Assembly (NCBI RefSeq): GCF_028554725.1
Contig: NC_071667.1
Location: forward strand, 55,855,501 to 55,919,500
From: Zeugodacus cucurbitae
Lineage: Eukaryota; Arthropoda; Insecta; Diptera; Tephritidae
Direction of reading: 5' to 3'
DNA: 64,000 nucleotides
The position numbers and the translations under genes are program-made. The notes beneath the pieces are model-generated. The model was not told the origin of the DNA. It worked only from the letters and a program-made list of their open reading frames with translations, and ran no database searches. Below are positions 36,308 to 48,500 of this stretch, piece after piece. Numbering within the stretch: the stretch's first letter is position 1; each line of letters begins with the position of its first letter.

Positions 36308-36584
36308 AAACAAACAAACTAATTCAATTAAAAATTCGAAATATTGTATTGTGGGCATATTTTGAAAGATGTCGGTATAGTTCAAGGGATAGGAAAGTAA
36401 TATACGGAAAAAAAATCCAATAATATTGTTATATTTGAAGATTTGTGATTTTTTTTTAAATATTTCAGGTACTCATCTGACAATAGTATAATATATCTCG
36501 TGATCCAAGTAACCTTTTTTGACAGATGTGAAGTTTTCATGTTATTTTTGTTCAGTATTGTTTGGAATTTCATGGATATACTAA

Positions 36585-36778
36585 GCTCAACTCACACCGG
36601 ATAAGTCAAGACGTAATTTCTTGTCTGATACGACAACATCCCATAGTTTCATATGCGGCAACCCACACCGAAAAAGAGAGACAAAAGCGAATGCTCGCTT
36701 GGCGTGGGTTAGAGCAAAATACGTTTTTGTGTCTTGTTAGTCAGAGACGTTTTTGACTAATCCCGTGTGGATTGAGCC
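36585..36778. mobile_element. Inverted-repeat MITE-like sequence
   Basis: GCTCAACTCACACCGGATAA at the left pairs with the reverse complement of the right end (GGCTCAATCCACACGGGATT). Pairing continues over AGTCAA.ACGT and, loosely, CTTGTCT. TAA and TTA sit at the outer borders, so a TWA-type (Harbinger-like) target is possible but not clean. It is non-coding. Confidence 0.45.
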
Positions 36779-36786
36779 TTACGCCT

Positions 36787-37503
36787 GAACAACTTCGATT
36801 TTATTACGAAAATTCACGTTCTTTAAAGAATGTGTTTGGCGCGCTTCCCTCAACTTATGGTCAACATAATCGGTCTACGGAGCGTACTATTCGCAACACC
36901 ATCACCCATCTTGAGATCCAGCATTCATTATTGGATACTATTCGACCGAATAGACCACGCCCAGCACGCATTGAAGACGTAGCTGAGAGTATACACGAAG
37001 ATCGTGGAGAGTCGATTGGGCGCCGTTCGCAGCAACTCGGTCTGTTATAACGTCACAATAGTAGACTATTTGATGCCTGACATTAAAGCTCGTGACCTCG
37101 GAGACATTGGGGGACAAGATGGCGCAATTCCCACATATCGCATCAATCAATGGGTTTTGTGAGAGAACACTTTGGTCCGGTTCGGTCCGGTCGATTGGTC
37201 ACCAAGATCGAGTGATATCACATTGTTAGACTTTTTCATGTGGGGATATGTAAAGTCTATAGTATATGCGGACAATCCCGCTTCGATTTAGCAAAACATC
37301 ACGAGATTCGCCAGTTACCAGTCGAAATGCTCGAATGAGTCATCAAATATTTGGACTGAATTGTATGGACCATCTGAGACGTAGCCGCGGCCAACATTTG
37401 AAAGAGATAATCATTAAATAATAAATGCCAAAGAATGTTCTTTCGAAGGGTTGAATGATTTGAATTTTTTGTGGGGAACCTCGAAATGGATCACCCTTTA
37501 TAA
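36787..37503 (+). pseudogene. Tc1/mariner-like transposase relic, different subfamily from 59.9 kb
   Basis: The frame from 36790 reads RFYYENSRSLKNVFGAL, YGQHNRSTERTIRNT and RRSQQLGL, the N-terminal DNA-binding part of a Tc/mariner transposase. After a large deletion, 37187-37330 encodes PRSSDITLLDFFMWGYVKS, the C-terminal catalytic region, followed by decayed ends. The 3' end CCTCGAAATGGATCACCCTTTA (to 37500) resembles the terminal repeat of such elements. The 5' TIR is missing, and the MITE-like sequence lies directly upstream. Confidence 0.7.
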
Positions 37504-38044
37504 ACAAACATACCATACCAAAATTTCAAAATCTTTCTACTCAATATACATATCACAGCTGATGTAAAAAATCGGATGACAAGTTCCTGTTGTTTTAAAG
37601 GAAAATTTTTATTTGAAAAAATCCTAATGCTTGGCGATTTCCTCTTCCTTGTACCTTACTTTCTTTAAATCGAGATTCTTGAGGTCTGAGCACAGCCGTT
37701 GGTGCCAGGAACGATTTTTATGACTAATTAATTCGCATCTCAATTGTATCAGCCGTCCAAGAAGTCTGAAGTCGGAACCCGGTTTTTCACAGCATCACTC
37801 ATTTAACAGACGTCAACTGACTGGAAAGGCAAGCCCTTGGTATTTTAAATTGGAATATTTTTATTTCTAAGAGTCCTCTTCTGTCAGCTTCGATATTAGA
37901 ATACTTTTAAGATAAACCATATCTTATCAAATCACAACAGTTCTTAGTTTTTCATAAACTTTTTATTTTTCCTTTCACAAACGTTTCGTAAACTTCAAGC
38001 ATATGTGATTTAAATTTTAATTAATTCTAACGGTATTATCATCT
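37504..38044. other. Intergenic between converging genes
   Basis: AT-rich. It carries the likely 3' UTR of the beta-mannosidase gene on the minus strand, with AATAAA (plus-strand TTTATT at 37962-37967) about 80 bases beyond its stop codon. Nothing else was recognised. Confidence 0.5.
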
Positions 38045-41000
38045 TTAGGAAATAAATTCATGTATAGTTTTGATTATCACATTCGAATTCTGTAGAATAA
38101 TACATTCGTCCGCATTGAATTGCAAATTCACCTTCATCGTGTCGCTAGTTTGAACGAAACCGTTTTGCGAGAGCTTAAACTTGCCCACCTTCGGATGGAT
38201 AATATCAATGAAGACAAAGAATGCTGGTCGCTTTACAACGATCTTCAAAGTGTAGGCATTCTCGTAAGTCTGTTCTTTTTCAATGCAGTGCATCCATTGT
38301 AAATCATACTGGAATGTAATTCCAAAGCGATATTTGTAAAGGAATACGAATATTAGTTAAAAAACACTCACAGCCAATTCCGGATCGCTGATGCCTTCAG
38401 CGTTATTGAAGGACATGGGAAAGTAGTAAGTTGATGAGATCTCCACAGGTCCTTTGTGTAGTATGAACTTTAAGAAGGTGTTCTTTTCGGTGGTTACATT
38501 ATTGAAAATCTTGTTTTTGGCTAGTGATCGTATATTAATGGCGCTGTTACTTTTCTAAATTTTCAGCAAAAATACTATATAGTGTCTGATTTATTAATTA
38601 ATTGTGTTAATCTTACCAAGTTCGTATCAATTCTGGTTAAATTCACCGCAGTCAGGTTGTCGTATTTGAAAAGTTGTACCGTTACATGCACACTTTCGCT
38701 ACTTACTTCCAATTGATCACAAGCAATCGTTACGTTAATGGCTGCATTGTTGGTGTCAGTCAAAGCAATAATCGTGATGGGGGCCAAGAATTCTTTAGAC
38801 CAATAATAAGCGAGCTGTTGGATACAATAGAAAGGTATTTTGTGGGAGATGAGTAGTGTTCCATTAAGTCATTTTTAAATCGATTTTGATGATGTCACGT
38901 TAGCGAATAATTTCGTTTTTCCATCGTCTCTTGGATTGCCGCTAATATAACGTCATACGAGACCTATAAATCTAAACTTGAACTGCAACTCAAAGAAGTA
39001 CCTTATAATTGCCGAAGAAATCAATTGTGGACCAGGATGGCGCTACCCAGACATCATTCAGCTGCCAATAGAGTGCGCCCATTGTACGATGTTCCGAGCT
39101 GCGTAGACTGCGATACCATTCGGTTTCCACTTTCAGAGCCATCGCTTGTGCGATTTGACTGAAATAAATGAGTGCATCGGTATAACGTGTATCCTTCGTA
39201 AGCGGTAACGGTAGATTCGGACGTATCAAATTCACAATCGGCAGCATGGCCATGGGATGATGTTGGCGATGACGCATTATTTCCATTAAATTATCACTGG
39301 ACTGCATGCTGCGCTTCCAGGCTTCCGTGCGCGGTAAGCTCTGGAAGCCATACTCGGAGACAAAGCGTGGTGTGGGGTAGATGTTGACGTTCCAACCGTT
39401 TTCGTGTACCACAAAGAAGTGCACTGCAATCAAATTAGAGTTAGAGTTTAGCTGTAGTTCTCATTGAGGAGTATGTAAGCAACAGTTTACCATCGCCGTA
39501 TTGTGCGCTTTGCGGATCCGGTGATATATAGTCGTACTTCTCTCCACGTTTTCCTATCGAAGGCGTTGACTGCAGCGGTGAAATGCGTGCCGGATGTTGC
39601 ATTGATTTCAATTGACGTATCACATTTTTCACATACAATGTGCGATATTCCGTCTCGAAACGTTTCTGCTCCACGAGTGTGCCGTATAAGTTCTGAGCCA
39701 AGGCCAATTCGTTTTCACTGTTGGCGGCCATTACAACCAAGCTGGGATGATAAGCTAAACGGCGTGCGTTCTGCAAGACCTCGGTGCGCACAGAGTCGAG
39801 GAAGGCCTCATCGACTGGATACATGGCACTGGAAAATGTCATATCCTGCCAGATGAGCAAACCCAATGCGTCGGCGAGTTCGTAGAAAAGATCGGATTCA
39901 TAAATGCCGCCGCCCCAAACGCGTAACATATTCATATTGGCATCCTTGGCAGAAGTGAGCAGGTGTTTGACTGCGTGTAAAATGTAGTTATTAGAATTTA
40001 CAGTTATTACACGGTATTCGATTTTTGAAATCTCAGTTTATTGAAACTAAAAACTACTTACGACGTTCGTGGTCTTGCATCTTCTCCGGCAGCACATGCG
40101 ATGGCATATAGTTGGCGCCCTTTATAAAGATGTCCTCGCCATTTATGCGGAATAAGAATGTGTAGCCGTTGCCTAAAATGTCAACAAAGCGAGCGTTACT
40201 CTTAACTTTAAGAAAGATCAGTTCCACATGCTTACGATCGGCTAGCTCTTGTTCCACAAGTTCGACTGTACGAAAACCAATACGTATGGACTTTTGCGAG
40301 ACAGTTGGCGATTCTGCATTCGGACCCGCGTTAGTTAGCCAAGCATTAAGCACAAAATTAAAGGTGTATAGAGTTTGACTGCCATAGCCATTGGGCCACC
40401 AAGCAATAACGGAGTTCTATGGATATATGCAGTGTGAAATATATGAAATATATGAAATATTTAACATTTTCTGAAGCTTACCAATGGAAATGTTTGCGAA
40501 AACATTATTACGGGATTTTTACGCAACAAGCGTTGCTTTGAGGTGTAGTCCTTAATGATAACTGGCTCATCTAAGAGGCCACTATAATGCAGAAAATATA
40601 TATAGAGTACGTATGTTTGTATGTAAATCTATTGTGAACTCACAAAGCGTAGAACTTGAGCTCAGCGAAGAAGTCTTCCGTTCCGCCTACATCAACGTAC
40701 ACGTACATATCGGCTTTCCAGTGCGTTTTCGTGCGACTGATGACGACATCCACATCGCGTATGATCGCCACATCGTAGCACTCCAAGTGCACTGATTTCC
40801 TATAATTGACACGTTAGTTCAGGCACCTTTGATTCCTACATTCTCTGTAAACTTACCAAATTCCCATTGAAGGCACCGCTGGCGCAAAGTCCCATGAAAA
40901 ACTGGTCTGCATCTTTCGCAGCATATTGACATTGCACTCACCGTGATAGCGATCCGAGGGACAATTCGGTGGGTAGAGTGTGCCATTGACAGCGAAATCT

Positions 41001-41992
41001 GTTGCACGCTTTTTCGCCGCCTGTATCGGTGAGAATATCTGCACTTCGATAACGTTGTCTTCGGTCAGCAATTTGGTTATGTCGTAGCTATAGCGTACGA
41101 ACATATTGTCGGTGCGCCCCAAGACGTGGTTGTTCAGGCGTATCTCTGCGACTGTGTCAATGCCGTGGAAAGTTAAATTGCAGTAGTGCTTGGGCAGGTG
41201 GTCGCGTGAAACTGTGTGTGTGTTGGATGGGTAAATGAGAGAATCAAATAATATTCATTTTAATTAGATGTTTTAAATTAATATAAGAGTTAACGAGTAA
41301 GGTGAAAACACTATTATTCGTGATATCCAACTTGACGAATTTACAGGTGTACTAAGAGTGGATGTTAATTCTTATACAATGTGAGCCCATTTGATAGACC
41401 TTAAAGAAATTTTATCATGAGGACTTGGATGAAGTCACATTTGGTAACTTTAAAAGTCCTTGGATCAGATGACTTTGGGCAGTATGATTATTGGATATGA
41501 GCAACGAAGATAAATTTTCTTCGAAAAATCTTCAATGGCGTAAAATCTTATGTTAGCAAGAACTATGGTCCACGAGATCAGTACTACTAGCCTTTTCTAT
41601 CGGTCCTTTAGGATATATTCCTGTCTCATCGACAGATGTGGCAAGAGTAAGACTTCTCAAAATAGTTACCTTTGAACGCTCGCGTATAAGTCCAGTTATC
41701 CTGCGCTATCCAACGCATATGGATGTCATTGTAGGAGTACAATATATCCTCATCATGCAGTATACTATAGATGCCAGAGGGTAGATGAATATTACTTTTG
41801 CTTATGGCTGTAAGTAAAACCATACTTAAAGTTTCCTCCAATATACGTAGGATTAAAGAACTCACTCAGATTTTGATTTGTAATGCTCCAGTTGGCATTG
41901 AGATCTATAACTTCCACAAGCTCCGAGCGCGCACAAAGGAGCAAACTTGCAAAACTAAGTATAAAGAGGACTGCTATCCTCTTTAGAATCAT
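38045..41992 (-). CDS. Beta-mannosidase (GH2), copy A
   Basis: Twelve exons, 5' to 3': 41992-41866, 41807-41670, 41211-40857, 40799-40644, 40581-40482, 40416-40236, 40172-40062, 39970-39491, 39423-39002, 38814-38617, 38554-38372 and 38308-38045. They join in frame to 904 aa (human MANBA is about 880). The enzyme family cleaves terminal beta-1,4-mannose from N-glycan fragments in lysosomes or secretions. Seen: a signal peptide (ILKRIAVLFILSFASLLLCA), a GH2 sugar-binding domain (NLTFHGIDT, GRTDNMFVRY), WWPNGYG, the barrel motif MLRVWGGGIYES, WQDMTFSSAMYP, acid/base Glu475 and nucleophile Glu573 in SEYGFQ. The residue before the acid/base is Ser474, where copies B and C (and the clan in general) have Asn. 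The stop of copy B is 570 bases upstream on the same strand. Activity may be altered. Intron 40235-40173 is 63 nt and in frame. Confidence 0.93.
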
Positions 41993-42562
41993 ATTGCTAT
42001 TAATTTTATTATGAACACTTGAATAAAACCACCGTTACAATACAGTTAAACTGTCAAATTCCGACTACGAGTAAAACGTTTGCAAAGCCACAATTTATAT
42101 GCGCATGAAATTAAGCGAAAACAGCTGTCGACATTTTTGCCAAGATTTGCGCAGATAATATTCAAGCAACTTAGGCTTAGAACAGCTGTTAGGTAGATAT
42201 TTTGTTGGCCGCTGGCGCCAAAAGACGTTAATAAATAAACTGCGGCAGTCAATTTCTCTACACAGTGCTAAGAAAACATTTGAAATTATTGATAAAAGCT
42301 GAGCGATTTTGCAGCGAACTGTACTTTATAACTTAACAAATTATATTTATAATTTTTACAACTTACAATAACAATAATAACATTTCACATAAACAGATTT
42401 TGTCATATTGCGACACAACTGTCAATAAATCTCAAACACTTGTTATATACATACATATATATCACATACACCTACAAACATACGCATATACAATGCACAT
42501 CTTATGTATTAAATAGCAACCGTTATAGCACTTATTTAAGCAGTAAACGAAACTCTGTCTTA

Positions 42563-45500
42563 TCACAAGTCCAGTTTTCGGCGTCGCCGTCTTCGTGTGT
42601 TCGTTGCGCTTTGCGCCTTTTTCTCCGCTTCGGCTAATAGATATTGATTCATGGTTTGTACTTTTATATTCTCATTCGATATGGTCATACATTCCGTTGG
42701 ATGCTCATATTCCAGATGTATGACTTTAACGGGTTCTGCTTGTATGAAGCCGTTCTGCGAGAGTTTATATCTTTTGATTTTCGGATGTACGATTTGTATG
42801 AACACGTAGAGCGCAGGCGATTTGACACGCACCAAGAGACTGTAAGCGATGCGGCGTTTCAGCGAGAGCGCATCTTCATTGCAATACCGCCAGGTTATTT
42901 CGGCCTAGAAGATTTGAAAATGAAGGGGAGTGAAAAAAAGAAATTAAAAGAGTTACAAGGTCAAATAATGTTCTATCTAATGACTGGATGCTGGAAATCC
43001 CTACCATCGACCACCAAAGAGATATCTCAAAGAGTTAACCTTCTGAAGATTGGATTATTGTACCAACTAAGTAGGGAGGTATGTATTCACTCCGACAGCA
43101 GGGTGACAATACTGGCATTGAAATCGATGACAGTACGCTCTGGGCTAGTTAAGGAGTGTCTTAGATTCTAATCAATAGCTTCTTGCCATCCGAATAGTGC
43201 GGGTACCCGGAAATCGGAATGGGAGCGCATTGGTAGTCCATGGTCCACCTGCGCAAGAGCGCTGGACATGCAGACTACACATGAGCTCGTCAAACGCTGG
43301 TCAACTACCAGTACTTGTGCAGTGGCGAGGTCCTTTTGGCCCTCTGTGGAGCGTAAGCGGTCCTTTCAACTGCTTTCTTTGGGCAAGGTCCATCACAGCG
43401 CCATCATGGGTGTACTTACTGGACATTGTTCAATTGGTACCCATGCAGTGAGACTTGGGATCGTGGCAAATACAAGTTGCCAAAGTTGTATGGAGGAAGG
43501 CGAGATGGAATCATCAAAGCATTTCCTTCTACATTGTCCAGCTTTTGCCAGACTGAGGTTGAAACACCTCGGAAGGCCCTTTTTCGGCGATCCTAGCGAA
43601 TTGGCTGGAATCGATATTAGCCGTCTTAAGAAGTTTGTAACGGATTCCAAGCGTTTTGCTGAATCTTAAAGGTCTTTGATCCACAGGGAGTTTTATTGGT
43701 ACTACAAAGGACAGCGCCAGCCTGTCTAAGTGAGACCTTCTGCTTTTGCAGAGATCTGTCTACAAACCTAACGTAAGTAAGATATTTGACGGTCTGAGAG
43801 ACACTGAAACTTAAGCCTGAAAACTGTTCACAAAAGTTGACAGGACTACTGGGTATAGAGCCCGTACAGCCATTGTAAATTCCTCTTCAGAGAATAATAT
43901 AATAATCAATAATAACTTCGTTCTTTCGAATCCAGGGATGAAGTGAAAGTCTTATGATATACTCGAGTATCTTTCCTTTGAGTTACATTAAAATCTAGAG
44001 CGGTTATAGTCTCCTAGACTAGACGAAGGACCGAAGATCTAAATTAGGTGCAATTTCCCAGAGTTATAAATAAACATATAAACTATGTTCCGGTCTCTTA
44101 TATAAAATCAGAATCAGTCCAACTTGATCTTGAATTGCAAATTTGATCCATAAATTCATAAAAGTACTTACTGTAATCTTCGGATCGGTTATGCCCTCAA
44201 TGTTCTTCATATTCGTGGGTAAGAAAAATGTTGATGCGAGTACTTCTCCTTTAGTATTGCTAAGCGTAATTTCTAAAAAGGAATTCTTAACTGTAAATGG
44301 TGGAGATATGAACTCATCCAGTGCCACAGAACGTTGCTGTGCGGAATTAGTCTCCTAAAACAAAAAAAAATTAATAAATATTTTTTATTATTAAATATAA
44401 AAAAAATTATAGCGCTTGAACTCACTAAAACTTCGTCACGCGTAAAAGACTTCCTGCTAATCAATTTATCCCAATAGTAAAGATTTATCGATTCTACATA
44501 TTTGCGTGCGTCAGGATAGTCCTTATACTCTTCCCGGATCAAAGTTATATTGATGCGCTTGTTGCTGGCATCCATCAAAGCGACTATATAAAGGGGTGCG
44601 AAGAACTCTTTGGACCAATAGTAGAGAAGCTACAAGAAAAGTGAAAAATATATGAATTTCAGTATATAGTAGACTTATTCATTCTTTGAGGTCTTCTAAT
44701 TTACTTTATAATTGCCGTAGTAGTCAATGCTGGACCAGGTGGGCGCCACCCACACATCATTCAAATGCCAATATATTGCGCCCATTGTGCGATAATTGAC
44801 GCTCTGACTGCGAAATACGTCTGTGCCCGTCTTAGCGGCCATGGCCTGTGTAAGTTGACTGAAGTAGACCAAGTCGTTGATGTCGTGCTCCCAGTTGGAT
44901 GCACGAAAAGGTATATGTCGTTCGATTAACTGTAACATCGGCGTCATACCATATATGCTGTGTTGACGATGCTTAATCAAATCGACGATTGTATCGTCTT
45001 TCGACATTGTTAGATTCCACGATGTTATTGCTGGCATACTCGGAAAGCCGTATTCACTGACAAAGCGTGCGCGCGGATATATGTCTGGATCACAGCCATC
45101 GGAATATTCCTGCCAAAAGTGGACTGTTTCGAAACAAGTCAGCATGAAAAATTTTGATTTATATACTATCTCTAAATACACAACTTACCATCACCATAGT
45201 TAACGCTTTGCAAATCCAGTGGCAAATCTTTTTTGTTCTCCTCAATACCTTTCGATGGTGTTGAGATCATTGGTCCCGGACGCGGATCAAACGAATTGCG
45301 TGATATGACATTCAGTTCCGGTTTAATTGTGCCCATGAAGAGTTGTTTGTACTCGTTTTCTAGGCGTTTGTATTCATGTTCCGAGCCAAAACTTTCTTTA
45401 TTCTGCACTATAAACAATTCGATCTCATTGTTAGTCACTATCAATATCAAAGATGGATGCGATGCGAGAAATTTGGCATTCTGCGAAGTCTCAACACGAA

Positions 45501-48500
45501 TTGATCTGTTTAAAATAAACTCAATAAGTTCTTTTGTAACAAGTTTTCACATATGTATTCATATTTACTCGACGAAGAAGTCTATAACCGGATAAGTGGC
45601 TTTAGTGAAGGTCATATCCTGCCAAACCATCAAACCCAACTTGTCTGCGGTATCGTAGAAGGTTTTAGACTCGTAAAGACCACCACCCCAGACACGTATC
45701 AGATTCATGTTCGCCTCTTGTGCCGATCTTAAGATATGATCCACTATTTTATGAAATTAGAAGCCTCATTAAATTGTCACGATATTGTATTTTAGCGATC
45801 ATGGATTTTGGTCTCACCTTTTTCAGCATCATCATAGTTTTCGGGCAATATGTCGGCGGGTAGATATGCCGCACCCTTTATGAAAACTGGTACACCATTC
45901 ACTTTAAAGTAAAATGTGCGACCCTGTCCTGAAAAATTTTATTGTTTATATATATATATTTTTTTTATTCTTACTGTAAAGTCACCCACCTTCTTCGGGA
46001 TCTTCAATTAATTCCACAGTTCTGAAACCAACTTTCACTAATTGCTGTGAAACAGTTTTTGCCCGCAATTGTGGTTCATCAGTCTGCGACCAACATGTCG
46101 CTGACACGAATATTGGGTAGAGATGTGGTTCACCATAGCCATTGGGCCACCACAGCTCGACGGATTCCTATATATTCAGCAACTTTGAGATTATTTAAGC
46201 TTAATTTATTGTTAAGGTCTTATGAAGCTCACCTTGGGTACCGGCACTTGAAATGTTACCCTTGGCGATTGATAGCTTATGGTTTTTAGGCCCACTTTGT
46301 ATGGGTTTTCTGTCAATAGGTCACTGAAATAATAAAAAGTTAGAGGAAAGCAAATCTATTATTTTATTTCATTTCGTTTCGTTTTCAGAAGCTCTTGACT
46401 ACGGCATTACTTACGGTGCAAATAAAGTGATATTTCCAAAGAAATCATACGATAGTACAGTATTAAAGAAGGCATGCACATCCATGATCCAGTGTGTGGT
46501 ATTTTGCTCCACAGCAATATCGACGAAACGCAAAATGGCAACCTCATAATATTCCAAAGCTATTGTTTTCCTAGAAGAAAAGCAAATATTTTATTTACTT
46601 AAATAACAAATATCATATGTGACCTACCATATTCCCACCGAGGGCACAGCGGGTCCCACACCACTGCCAAAACTCATCTGCATCTTACGCAACAGATTAC
46701 GATGGCATTCACCCCTGTACGATGCATGTGGACACTCTGGTGGCGCTATCACGTTCCATGGCACACCTTCGTTCGCCAGTGCTTTGGCGGCCCAAATGGG
46801 TGAGAAGATTTCTATTTCCAAGACATTTTCTTGTTTTAAATAGCGCAGCACATCGAAATTGTAACGCATGAACATATTATCCGTTTTACCGATATTTATG
46901 CCATTTAGTCGGATGATCGACACCGTGTCAATGCCGTAGAATGTCAGATTGATCGCATTCACATTGGCAAAGTCTTCTTCTTCAACTGCAGTGAAACGAT
47001 TATTTGGTTATATAGGTTTATATAGAGTGAGAGGCTGATAGTACCATTGAAATGCTTCGTAAAGGTCCAATTATCGTAAGCGATCCAACGTAGATTAACA
47101 TCATTCTTCGATTGCAACACATCGCCGTAAGTAGAGCTTAGCGCTGAGTAAACACTTATGGGAATTTTAAGTCCAGATTTCGTTATGGCTACGAGTAAGG
47201 AGTTGAATACACTACATATATAAGAGATGTTTCATATTTTCATTATTTACATTTTTATACTCTCGCAACAAATGTTGCTAAAGAGAGTATTATAGTTTTG
47301 TTCACATAACGGTTGTTTGTAACACCCAACACTAAACGAGTTAGATATAGGGTTATATATACCAAAGTGATCAGGGTGAAGAGTGGAGTTCAAATCCGAA
47401 TGTCTGTCTGTCCGTCCGTCCGTCTGTGCAAGCTGTAACTTGAGTAAAAATTAAGATATCTTGTTGAAACTTGGCACACTTATTTCTTGGCATCATAGGA
47501 AGGTTGCTTTCGAAAACGAGCAAAATCGGACCACTGCCACGCCCACAAAATGGCGAAAACCGAAAACACATAAAGTGCCATAACTAAGCCATAAATAAAC
47601 CTATGGAAATAAAATTTGGTATGAAGGATCGCACTATGAAGGGGCATATTTGGATATAATTTTTTTGGGGAAGTGAGCGTGGCCCCGCCCCCTACATAAG
47701 TTTTTTTATATATCTCGGAAACCAATAGAGCTATATAAACCAAACTTTCTGCAGTCGTTTTTTTTAGCCACTTCCTAATACAGTACAAAAATGAAAGAAA
47801 TCGGATCATAACCACGCCCACCTCCCATACAAAAGTTAGGTTGAGAATTACTAAAAGTGGGTTAACTCACTAACGAATAACGTCAGAAACACTAAGCTTC
47901 ACATAAGAAATGGCAGATGAAAGCTGCACTCAGATTTTTTTACAAAATGGAAAATGGGCGTGGCGTCGCCCACTTATGGGTCAAAAATCATATCTCAGGA
48001 ACTACTCGACAGATTTCAATGAAATCCGGTATATAATATTTTCTGGATGGAATCGGTTCACAACTACGAAAACTTCCCATATAACTCAATTTTGAATTTC
48101 ATCTTATTCCTTCACTTTATAATATATACATAAGGAACCAATGAGGAAATACTGGAAGGAAATCTGTAGCATCACTTGTGAAAAAATTTTCTAAATCGGA
48201 CTATGACTTTCCAATGCCCGAATATCGAATATGAAGAACTCAGTGCCTAAGGGTAATTTTTCACCGAAAATTGCGGTAAATCTCTCAGATATCTTAATTT
48301 CATTCAGAGGAAATCTTTTTCTTCTAATAGTGTGTCTCTGTACCAGAAATGGTTAAAATCTGGTCATAACTTCCTCTAAATGCGATGGGCTTAAAGCTTA
48401 TAAATCGGTTAATATGTGAAATATCTTAGCCAAATTAAATAAACATATAATCTTAGATATAATGTATGTTGGTGGTGAAAATGAGTGAAATCAGTTCAGG

